Of a stretch of DNA of 35,435 nucleotides, positions 29,592 to 35,435 are shown piece by piece. A program made the translations under genes and the position numbers. The number at the start of each line of letters is the position of its first letter. Positions within the stretch are counted from its first letter, which is position 1. The notes under the pieces are model-generated. The model was given only the letters and a program-made list of their open reading frames with translations. It was not told the DNA's origin and searched no databases. The stretch spans positions 1-35,435 of the forward strand of contig CAYUUW010000013.1 of the NCBI GenBank assembly GCA_964448005.1, given 5' to 3'. Source of the stretch: CAYUUW01 sp964448005. Its GTDB lineage: Bacteria > Patescibacteriota > Gracilibacteria > UM-FILTER-43-11.

Positions 29592-29831
29592 ATGCTACCC
29601 AAAAATAGCCACCGTGTTTTCTCCAGCAACCTCAGTGAGCTCGACACGACGGGACGCCTGATCGTGGGTTTCTTCTTGCTCTCTTTCCTGATGGTGGTCG
29701 TAGCTTTCGCTCACGACTGCGGCACCGAGGTCGGATTGGCCGTCGCCACCCCAATCATTCTGTTCTTCGGGATCGTCGTGGCCATCCAAAATGCCACGGA
29801 CGACGCACATCGGGGCCATGAGAACACCTGA
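29592..29831 (+). CDS. Small two-TM membrane protein
   Basis: This 79-residue protein has a polar N-terminus (MLPKNSHRVFSSNLSELDTT), two hydrophobic segments (LIVGFFLLSFLMVVVAFAH and VGLAVATPIILFFGIVVAI) and a His-rich tail (DDAHRGHENT). GAGGTG 5 nt upstream of the ATG is a good ribosome binding site. The family is not recognised. It is divergent from the restriction operon. The expression signals (consensus promoter, Shine-Dalgarno) differ from neighbouring genes, which suggests that the unit has been acquired. Confidence 0.7.
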   Translation: MLPKNSHRVFSSNLSELDTTGRLIVGFFLLSFLMVVVAFAHDCGTEVGLAVATPIILFFGIVVAIQNATDDAHRGHENT

Positions 29832-29972
29832 ACCACGCCCGAGCCTAGGCCCGAGGCGAGAAGGGTGCTCATAGCCAGTTGTCAGAGGTGGCGGAGGAAA
29901 CTTACATGGCTTACATTCACTCCCTCACCTTTTTGCGGATTATTCTTCCCCCGCTTACGCTGGAGCAATCTT

Positions 29973-30003
29973 GCCCGCCTTCCGAAGCAGTACGGCGGAC
30001 AGG
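29973..30003. repeat. Palindromic intergenic repeat, copy B
   Basis: GCCCGCCTTCCGAAGCAGTA followed by CGGCGGACAGG, with CCGCC/GGCGG as stem. It is related to the reverse complement of copy A at 4268-4299 (GCCCTCCTTCGCCGATGCTT, CGGCGGACAAG). It lies just beyond the 3' end of the 57-aa gene. I see no other gene between 29832 and 30019. Confidence 0.55.
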
Positions 30004-30019
30004 CAGATTGGTTCAGCGG

Positions 30020-30193
30020 CTATTCTCCAAACAAGGCTGCGACTCCGCCGACAATTATTCCGCCGCCGAAAAGAGCAGCCATCAAAAGGATTTGCCCAAT
30101 CGCTCCGTATCCCATGATGGCCAATACCCTTTTCAGAAAAGAGTCGGAATTGAGCCACCCTTTGTAGCTGTAGGTCTCTTCGTTTTCCGTCAT
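30020..30193 (-). CDS. 57-aa single-span membrane protein
   Basis: This small protein begins MTENEETYSYKGWLNSDSFL, followed by KRVLAIMGYGAIGQILLMAA and a glycine-rich helix, FGGGIIVGGVAALFGE. The longer open frame reaching 30733 is not followed because its upstream part is antisense or out of frame to the gene at 30247-30693. A related fragment persists at 19845-19890, so a family of such genes has existed in this genome. Function unknown. Confidence 0.7.
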   Translation of the reverse strand: MTENEETYSYKGWLNSDSFLKRVLAIMGYGAIGQILLMAALFGGGIIVGGVAALFGE

Positions 30194-30246
30194 GGCGTTT
30201 GCGGTTAGGCGAACTGGCGGGAAGTCCGCTTTCAGCCTGAATTTTC

Positions 30247-30693
30247 CTATTTTGCCAGATAAAAGGCAAGCAGCATTAGCCCCCCCCACCAGCCAAGGTC
30301 GGAAACAATCAGGCTGACCATGATTTTTCTCTGCCATGATTTGGGAAGCAATTCGCCGGCTTTCCCTTCCTTTTCCTGCCGCAGGAGAAACGGGCTGACC
30401 CTGAAGGACAAGAAGATTCCGTTCAGAATCAGGGTCGCTGCGATAAGGGCGTGAATGAGAGGCGTGCCCGCAAAAGGCTCTTGGCGATAGAAGATCGCCC
30501 CCCCTAGGATCGCCAGCATGATTCCGATCCAGATCAGCGGCTTGGTCACCTTGTGCGTTCGGATCGTTGCTTCGCTCCAGTATGCCGATTTCCTTCCCAG
30601 AAATCCGTGGAGATCGATCACCGTGACCGCTCCCAGGCCGATGACGAATCCGGCAAGGAGGACGAAGAGGCCGATGAAGTTCAGGAGGTCCAT
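30247..30693 (-). CDS. Four-TM membrane protein of unknown family
   Basis: This 148-residue protein has helices near residues 5-27, 48-66, 78-98 and 122-145. The first helix runs into VTVIDLHGFLGRKSAYWSEA, followed by TIRTHKVTKPLIWIGIMLA. The conserved-looking histidines (DLHGFL, RTHKVTK) within or next to helices could bind heme or metal as in small cytochrome- or CopD-like proteins, but I do not recognise the family. It follows the DUF2892 fusion gene by 40 nt and precedes the 57-aa gene by 53 nt, probably as one operon. Confidence 0.82.
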   Translation of the reverse strand: MDLLNFIGLFVLLAGFVIGLGAVTVIDLHGFLGRKSAYWSEATIRTHKVTKPLIWIGIMLAILGGAIFYRQEPFAGTPLIHALIAATLILNGIFLSFRVSPFLLRQEKEGKAGELLPKSWQRKIMVSLIVSDLGWWGGLMLLAFYLAK

Positions 30694-30733
30694 GAGGTAT
30701 TGTTTTTTCGAGGCAGCCGAGAGGAGAAATCAT

Positions 30734-31582
30734 TTAAAGCGGGCAGGTGCTTTTCCCGATGGCGGCATAGAATCCGCACCAGCTAAAGAGGGCCTCGAAC
30801 AAGGCGAAGCCCGAAAGCAGCAGCAGCCAGGGGCTCCACGAAGAGGTGATGGCCAGAAGAAGCAGGCCCAGACCGAGGGCCAGGCGGATCAGCCTGTCCG
30901 CAAGGCCTATGTTGCGATGCTTTTTCCGCAGGGCATTCTTGGAAAGCCTCTTCAGGGCCAGGCGATAGAGGAATCCCAGCGCAAAGGCCAGAAGGTACAT
31001 GACGAGTATGTATCCCCAGCCAAAAGGAGACTTGATGAAGCTGATCGGCGATTCCTGGAAAAAATCGCTTTTCAATTGCGGAATAAGATTCAGGGCATTC
31101 AGGGTCTCTTTCCCGTCGAACGCTTCGATGGTCCCCACCGCCAAAGAGTATTTGCTGTCGTTGTCTGGGCTCGAAACGATGATGGAGTAACGGCCTCCTC
31201 CGACGCTTTTTTTGTACTCGCCTCCGTCCCAATAGCGGCTTTGCCCAAAAAACTCGAACATCTCCTTCCAGCCAGCGCCCTGGCCGCCAATCACCTCAAG
31301 CACTTCGCCGTCCTTTCGTATTTCCGCCTGCGCATCCCTTTTTGAATCCCCTGAGTATGGCATCAGAATGCCCACATAAAGCTCAAAAGGCTCGCTCGAT
31401 TCGATCGTATAGACGTGGGGGGCGCCGGCAAGCTCTCCATAGAATGCCTTTGATACTTCAGGGTCCATTACTTCTATCGACTCGCCTTCAGCGATTCTCG
31501 GCTGGTGGGCAAGGGCCGGCTGGGCCAAAAAGGCAAAAGATCCGATGATGATTATCGAAGCGATGGCGAGTGGGTTTTTCAT
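30734..31582 (-). CDS. Exported protein with C-terminal DUF2892 domain
   Basis: This 282-residue protein has a signal peptide (about 1-25, FLAQPALAHQ). An extracytoplasmic beta-rich domain follows (YTIESSEPFELYVGILMPYS, GGGRYSIIVSSPDNDSKYSL), then a TM helix near 190-210. The C-terminal DUF2892 module has NIGLADRLIRLALGLGLLLL and FSWCGFYAAIGKSTCPL, with the paired Cys typical of that family. The DUF2892 domain is usually alone or fused to rhodanese; fusion to this sensor-like ectodomain is unusual. Function unknown. Confidence 0.85.
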   Translation of the reverse strand: MKNPLAIASIIIIGSFAFLAQPALAHQPRIAEGESIEVMDPEVSKAFYGELAGAPHVYTIESSEPFELYVGILMPYSGDSKRDAQAEIRKDGEVLEVIGGQGAGWKEMFEFFGQSRYWDGGEYKKSVGGGRYSIIVSSPDNDSKYSLAVGTIEAFDGKETLNALNLIPQLKSDFFQESPISFIKSPFGWGYILVMYLLAFALGFLYRLALKRLSKNALRKKHRNIGLADRLIRLALGLGLLLLAITSSWSPWLLLLSGFALFEALFSWCGFYAAIGKSTCPL

Positions 31583-31668
31583 GTCGAGCGGTTGAGAAGT
31601 TGCACATCCTGCCTATCCGAAGGCCTCTTGAGGAGACGATTTTTCCTGAAATTTGCCTTCAGCCGAAG

Positions 31669-32931
31669 CTACCAAAGCCAAATCGCCACGCCGCCGCAGG
31701 CCACCACAAAGCCCAGCGCCAGCGCGCAGCGGCGGAAGAGCTCTGCGCTGCCGAACACCCGCACCAGCCCCAGCTTCACCGCCGTGTTCACCATCACCGC
31801 CAGGGTGATGCCCTTGGCGGCCACTTGGCTTGGCAGAACTCCTTCGTGAGCCAGGTTGGAGAGCGAAAGCGTGATCGCATCCACATCCGCCAGGCCCGAA
31901 ACGGCGCTGGCCGCGTACACCCCGCCGTGCCCGAAATAGCGCTGGCCCAGCTGCGCCAAGGCCAGAATGCCGATGTACAGCAGCCCGAACTGCAGCGCCG
32001 GCCACAGGCGGAAGGGGCTGCTCAGCTGCGGCTCCTCGGCCTTCGGCCCCTTGCCTTCCCCCATCAGGCGCCAGCCCAGCACGCCCATGGCCAGCAGGTT
32101 GGCCCCGATCATCGCCCCCAAAGTCAGGCTCAGCTCCGGCAGCAGGAGCCGGTTCACCACAGCCACCTCCGCCAAAGCCCTCAGCAGCATGATGGCCGAG
32201 GCCACGCAGACTCCGAAAGCCAGCGGAAGGGCCAATTTTCCGTTCTTGCGTCCCTGCTGGGCCAGGCTGATCGTGGTTGCCGTGGAGCTCGCCAGCCCCC
32301 CCACTAACGCCAAAAGCCCGATGCTTTTGCGCGCGCCGATCGCTCGGGTCAGGGCGTAGCCAATAAAGCTGATGGCCGAAACCAGCACCACCATCAGCCA
32401 GGCCTCGAAGGGCACGATCAGTCCCCAGGGATCGATGGCTTCCTTGGGCAGAACAGGAAGGACGACAAAGGCCACAATGATGAACTTCACCGCCGAAAGG
32501 AATTCCAGCGGCGAAAGGGATCGGACGAAGTGATGAAGATGGTCCTTGAGCGCCAGCGCCAGCACGGTGCAAATGGCCAGTATCGCTGCCAGCAGGGGGC
32601 GGCTCAGGCTCATGGCCCCCACCAGAAAGCTCAGCACTCCCGAAAGCTCCGAAGTGATCCCCGGCAACTCCATTCGCCGGGCCTTCGATAGGTATCCGCC
32701 GAAAAAGAAGAGCACCACGGCCCCCAGCAGCACCGATGGGATGGCCAGGCCGTAGCTTTGGCTCATCAAGGCGCCGGAAAAGCCGATTAGGCTCACCAGC
32801 AGGTGCGTGCGCAGGCCGGCGAAGGAGGCGGATTTCGGGTCCAGCTTGGCCTTCTTCATTTCCCGCTCCGTCCCAATCAGGGCTCCCAGGGAGACCGCCG
32901 TCAGCAGGCTCAGGAAGAGTTCCAGGGTCAT
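31669..32931 (-). CDS. MgtC/SapB and DUF4010 membrane protein
   Basis: This 420-residue protein has about 11-12 TM helices. The N-terminal MgtC/SapB domain carries LGALIGTEREMKKAK and GLRTHLLVSLIGFSGAL; the C-terminal DUF4010 domain carries KFIIVAFVVLPVLP, IGLLALVGGLASSTATT and SAVSGLADVDAITLSLS. The family is found in many bacteria as a putative transporter or magnesium-stress factor; the substrate is not known. A plausible promoter lies at 32958-32986. A large antisense-like frame over the same DNA is an artefact of GC-rich coding. Confidence 0.92.
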   Translation of the reverse strand: MTLELFLSLLTAVSLGALIGTEREMKKAKLDPKSASFAGLRTHLLVSLIGFSGALMSQSYGLAIPSVLLGAVVLFFFGGYLSKARRMELPGITSELSGVLSFLVGAMSLSRPLLAAILAICTVLALALKDHLHHFVRSLSPLEFLSAVKFIIVAFVVLPVLPKEAIDPWGLIVPFEAWLMVVLVSAISFIGYALTRAIGARKSIGLLALVGGLASSTATTISLAQQGRKNGKLALPLAFGVCVASAIMLLRALAEVAVVNRLLLPELSLTLGAMIGANLLAMGVLGWRLMGEGKGPKAEEPQLSSPFRLWPALQFGLLYIGILALAQLGQRYFGHGGVYAASAVSGLADVDAITLSLSNLAHEGVLPSQVAAKGITLAVMVNTAVKLGLVRVFGSAELFRRCALALGFVVACGGVAIWLW

Positions 32932-32957
32932 ATTTTTTTGTTAGTTTTTTCCCCTTC

Positions 32958-32986
32958 AAGATAGCAAAGGACAGAATTTTCGCCAG
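32958..32986 (-). promoter_or_regulatory. Possible promoter of the MgtC/DUF4010 gene
   Basis: Minus-strand CTGGCG (32986-32981), a 17-bp spacer ending TGC, and TATCTT (32963-32958). The leader would be ~20 nt. Confidence 0.4.
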
Positions 32987-32990
32987 AGGA

Positions 32991-33302
32991 CTAAAGCTCC
33001 AGTATCACTATGCCCAGAAAAGCCAGGGCAATGCCTACCCATTGCCCTGGCGTAATACGCTCCTTGAAGACGATGTAATAGAATATGGTTATAATAATGG
33101 ATGAAATTCCAGCGTAAAGGATGCTGATGATTACAGTAAAATCAAAGGCCATGAGCTCAACGAAAACAAGTGCCGAGAGAGCAAAGCTCATTAGGGAAAA
33201 TATCATGAAAGAAAGCTTTTTATGTTCCACATAAAAGCGCGCAAGAATCAAAGCTGCCACATCCAGAGTCACAATAGCGCTCAATAAGAGGATGAATTTC
33301 AT
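32991..33302 (-). CDS. SMR/EamA-like four-TM half transporter (1)
   Basis: This 103-residue protein has four helices and resembles small multidrug resistance or half-EamA proteins: FSLMSFALSALVFVELMAFD, AGISSIIITIFYYIVFKERI and the terminal GQWVGIALAFLGIVILEL, which is the typical last helix of the superfamily. The canonical SMR Glu of helix 1 is replaced (SAIVTLDVAALILARF has Asp). It follows a second SMR-like gene by 24 nt, and the two probably form a heterodimer, like EbrAB or ArnEF pairs. Confidence 0.85.
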   Translation of the reverse strand: MKFILLLSAIVTLDVAALILARFYVEHKKLSFMIFSLMSFALSALVFVELMAFDFTVIISILYAGISSIIITIFYYIVFKERITPGQWVGIALAFLGIVILEL

Positions 33303-33326
33303 AGGGGAAACTTAGGATGAATTAAG

Positions 33327-33686
33327 CTAAGCATTTTTATTATCCGTGGCCTTTTTTGCTCGGTGTGCTGGGGCGTATGCTTGGGTCATAATCAGTCCGA
33401 TCACTATAGTGGTCATGCCCGCCCCCTGCAAAAGACTTAGCTTTTCTCCAAACAAAAAATAGCTTGCTAGGGTTATATCCACTACTCCCAATGCGATCCA
33501 CAGGGCGTTGGCAATGATTCCCACCTCCTCTTTCATGAGCCGAATAAAGAAAAAGCCCGCCCCCATCATGCTAAGAGCCGAAATTGCCACAAAGACCATG
33601 TTCTCGGTATTGTAGGCATAGCGAGCTGCAAGAGCTCTTAATAAATCAAGCATAAGAACCATGATCAAATTGAAGCGATAGCCCAT
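33327..33686 (-). CDS. SMR/EamA-like four-TM half transporter (2)
   Basis: This 119-residue protein has four helices in the same superfamily (MVLMLDLLRALAARYAYN, FVAISALSMMGAGFFFIRL, IALGVVDITLASYFLFGEKL, GAGMTTIVIGLIMTQAYAPA) and a basic C-terminal tail (HRAKKATDNKNA). LGVVDITLASYFLFGEKLS matches the conserved third/fourth-helix region of SMR proteins. It pairs with the adjacent gene. It starts 44 nt after the substrate-binding lipoprotein gene and may be co-transcribed with it. Confidence 0.85.
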   Translation of the reverse strand: MGYRFNLIMVLMLDLLRALAARYAYNTENMVFVAISALSMMGAGFFFIRLMKEEVGIIANALWIALGVVDITLASYFLFGEKLSLLQGAGMTTIVIGLIMTQAYAPAHRAKKATDNKNA

Positions 33687-33729
33687 AGTGAAGTTTATTA
33701 AGATTTCCTCCAGACCTCATCTTGCCTTT

Positions 33730-34761
33730 TCAATTGCCCGTCAGCGACTCGATGAGTTCAGGATAGATAACCTCGTCGGTATCGAATTCCGCCCCGATGA
33801 TTGCCTGGTCCTGCAGATACTGGCCGGCGAGTTTGGCTAGATTGTAGAGTGAACTGAAGCCGGAGCTGCGATTGAATGCCGCTTGGTTTTCAGCGAAGGT
33901 TGGCACCCGGAGTCCTTTGAAGGTCTGGAGAATTTCCTCCGCGGAAGTCCCAGTGGATTCCTGCATGATTTGAGCTGATTCTTCAGGGTTTTGACTGAAA
34001 TACTCGCCAGCCTCTACAATGGCTGCTATGGCATTGCTGTAAATCTCCTTGTTTTTTTCAACATGCTCTCTTTTGGCCATATAGATGTCCACAATCAGAT
34101 TCCTTTCTTTGGCAGAGTCCACAATCACCGACCCTCCGGCGCCTACTACATCGCTGGGGCAGGGCTCATAGCAGATGCCAGCTTCAATCGCTCCACCTTT
34201 GAGGCCGGCTAGAATCTCCTCCGAAGCGGTATCCACAATGTTCAGATCCTCCAACGTCAAACCCTCCCGCTCCAAAAGGATTTTGAGGAAGAATTCCCCT
34301 ACGGTTCCCCGCTCCGCCCCCACCGATTTCCCTTTCAGCTCGGCCACGCTTTTGATTCCAGAAAGAGTCACTACCGCATCCGCTCCATAAGAGTAATCCT
34401 GGACCATAATTGCCTCCCCCGCATCTTCTTTGGCATGGTAGGCAATGGCATCCAAAAGGGTCAGATTCATTACATCCAGTTTGCCGGAGCTGAATTGATC
34501 AAAAGCTTCTGCGTAGCCATCTGCCCAAAGCAGCTCCACTTTCACCCCATGTTTTTCGAAGAAGCCCTTTTTTTGAGCCAAATAATTAATCGCATCCGGA
34601 GGCCAAGGTGTGCTGGAGAGCCTAAGGACGAGTGGATTAGATGCCTCAGGCCCTTTAAGATCCTTGCCTTGGGAGCAGGAAAAAAGAGCTAGGGACAAAA
34701 AAAGAACAGCCAGCCCAGCTCCATTTTTCCGCCTTTCAGAAAATGCCCCAAGGAATCCCAT
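33730..34761 (-). CDS. NMT1/SsuA-like substrate-binding lipoprotein
   Basis: This 343-residue protein has a lipoprotein signal peptide (LAVLFLSLALFSC) and a type II periplasmic-binding fold of the NrtA/SsuA/THI5 class: LRLSSTPWPPDAINYLAQKK, FFEKHGVKVELLW, FSSGKLDVMNLTLLDAIAY, ELKGKSVGAERGTVGEFFL and LKGGAIEAGICYEP. Such proteins deliver nitrate, sulfonates, pyrimidine or riboflavin-type ligands to an ABC importer; the ligand here is unknown. No permease or ATPase is in the window; two SMR-like genes follow instead. The frame is open to 34974, but ATG 34761 gives the correct signal peptide and fits the -10 box at 34802. Confidence 0.9.
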   Translation of the reverse strand: MGFLGAFSERRKNGAGLAVLFLSLALFSCSQGKDLKGPEASNPLVLRLSSTPWPPDAINYLAQKKGFFEKHGVKVELLWADGYAEAFDQFSSGKLDVMNLTLLDAIAYHAKEDAGEAIMVQDYSYGADAVVTLSGIKSVAELKGKSVGAERGTVGEFFLKILLEREGLTLEDLNIVDTASEEILAGLKGGAIEAGICYEPCPSDVVGAGGSVIVDSAKERNLIVDIYMAKREHVEKNKEIYSNAIAAIVEAGEYFSQNPEESAQIMQESTGTSAEEILQTFKGLRVPTFAENQAAFNRSSGFSSLYNLAKLAGQYLQDQAIIGAEFDTDEVIYPELIESLTGN

Positions 34762-34801
34762 ATGCTTTATGATTAAGCAATTAATTAAGGGGGCTGCGGG
34801 C

Positions 34802-34807
34802 ATTCTA
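34802..34807 (-). promoter_or_regulatory. -10 box for the substrate-binding lipoprotein gene
   Basis: Minus-strand TAGAAT, the -10 form used repeatedly in this window, ~40 nt upstream of ATG 34761. The -35 is weak (TTCCTT at 17 bp). Confidence 0.45.
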
Positions 34808-34875
34808 CCTTCTTCTTCCGAACAAAGGAATTGAATTCTCCAATGGCTTTTTCGCCCTTGTCCATCCCAAGCGCT

Positions 34876-34903
34876 TTGAAAATTCCTCTTGGTCTGCAAG
34901 AAT
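34876..34903 (+). promoter_or_regulatory. Possible promoter of the PLP enzyme gene
   Basis: TTGAAA (34876-34881) and AAGAAT (34898-34903), 16-bp spacer, about 60 nt upstream of ATG 34964. It is divergent from the lipoprotein promoter. Confidence 0.4.
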
Positions 34904-34963
34904 TGGGGCGCTCTCCAAGCTTTTGCCTTAAGCCCTCCCCTTAAGCGCCAAAACCTAAACAAA

Positions 34964-35435
34964 ATGGAAAGCACCGAGATCGGGCTGCTGCCGGAAAAGA
35001 GCGTGGCCCCAAACGACCCCCCCAGCCCTGGCCCCAGCCGCTACCAGAAGAAGATCGACTCCAGCCAGGCCTTTTTCGACCTGGTCGGCCGCAATCCCAT
35101 GTCCGACGCCGTCATCCAGCAGGTGAGCCGCCGCCAGATTCGAGTGGGGGAAAAATGGCTCACCGATTTCGCCTCCTGCAACTACCTGGGTTTCGATGTG
35201 CACCCGGAAGTCATGGCCAGCGTGGGCGATCACATTCTGAGGCTCAGCACCTATCCCGGCCAATCCCGCCTGCTGGGCAGCCCCTACCTTTACGAGGAGA
35301 TCGAGCGAGAGGTCGTGCGCCTCACCGGCCTGCCCGACTGCATCCTGATGCCCAGCATCACCCTCACGCATCTTTTCGCGCTCCCGATCCTGGCCGAGGA
35401 GGGGGAACTTTTCCTGGACAGGCGCGCCCACAAGA
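34964..35435 (+). CDS. Alpha-oxoamine synthase-like PLP enzyme (partial)
   Basis: The frame starts at ATG 34964 and is cut by the window end after ~157 residues. After a Pro-rich N-terminus come WLTDFASCNYLGFDVHPEVM, then RLSTYPGQSRLLGSPYLYEE and IEREVVRLTGLPDCILMPS. These are the N-terminal hallmarks of the 8-amino-7-oxononanoate synthase / KBL / serine palmitoyltransferase family (fold type I PLP enzymes that condense an amino acid with acyl-CoA). The catalytic Lys lies beyond the window. The product cannot be assigned: biotin, CAI-1-like signal, or sphingolipid-type head group are all possible. Confidence 0.85.
   Translation, partial: MESTEIGLLPEKSVAPNDPPSPGPSRYQKKIDSSQAFFDLVGRNPMSDAVIQQVSRRQIRVGEKWLTDFASCNYLGFDVHPEVMASVGDHILRLSTYPGQSRLLGSPYLYEEIEREVVRLTGLPDCILMPSITLTHLFALPILAEEGELFLDRRAHK

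Noticed and set aside
29865..30208. Two overlapping plus-strand frames of ~100 codons
   Set aside because: They are opposite the 57-aa minus-strand gene and a palindromic repeat, with no ribosome site, domain or sensible composition.
31613..32959. Second minus-strand open frame of ~448 codons
   Set aside because: It overlaps the MgtC/DUF4010 gene in another frame and is Gly/Arg/Ala-rich without membrane helices or domains.

Overview
The window looks like a chromosomal segment of a GC-rich (by eye mid-50s % GC) bacterium with compact gene spacing. I suspect a Patescibacteria/CPR lineage, perhaps Peregrinibacteria-like. The reasons are many small orphan membrane proteins, an SLH-domain surface protein, a type IV pilin, few Shine-Dalgarno sequences, and short palindromic repeats of a kind I associate with CPR genomes. 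This placement is an inference. UGA is used as an ordinary stop (gltX, hsdR, the SLH gene), which argues against the UGA=Gly code of Gracilibacteria/Absconditabacteria. Most promoters I could find are sigma70-like with 17-bp spacers, TAGAAT/TAAAAT/TACAAT -10 boxes, often an extended TGC, and leaders of 15-35 nt.

Layout. 1-4379 (minus): an operon of an 841-aa secreted SLH protein, two tandem paralogous membrane proteins and a partial Yip1-like membrane protein. The last quarter of the SLH gene and both paralogs are AT-rich and look like an exchangeable cassette; this is my best candidate for an undescribed effector/immunity-like system. 4442-11581: housekeeping and small genes (conserved orphan, DUF378, UBP zinc finger, MscS-type TM protein, exonuclease III, pilin, lipoprotein cyclophilin, orphans, four-helix-bundle protein). 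11631-15582: gltX, a nucleotidyltransferase, a broken NAD(P)H-hydrate dehydratase, the YfiH/PgeF oxidase and YggT. 15805-17716 (minus): small membrane protein, a decayed FkbM fragment, histidine phosphatase and intact FkbM methyltransferase. 17822-19756: DUF2207 protein. 19879-20490 (minus): two small genes.

20541-29179 (minus) is a complete type I restriction-modification operon: XRE regulator, hsdM, GxxExxY protein, hsdS, RhuM, KilA-N protein, hsdR. It is rich in recombination signatures: four 12-bp repeats between the two HsdS target-recognition domains, in-frame palindromes inside hsdR and hsdS, and 16-18-bp repeats at the ends of hsdM, GxxExxY and rhuM.

29180-29831 holds a consensus promoter, a 16-codon reading frame, a hairpin and a small membrane protein gene, all in an expression style unlike the neighbours. 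30020-32931 (minus): three small or medium membrane proteins and an MgtC/SapB-DUF4010 transporter-like protein. 32991-34761 (minus): two SMR-like half transporters and an NMT1/SsuA-like lipoprotein. 34964-end (plus): the start of an alpha-oxoamine-synthase-like PLP enzyme. No tRNA, rRNA, CRISPR array or insertion sequence was recognised.
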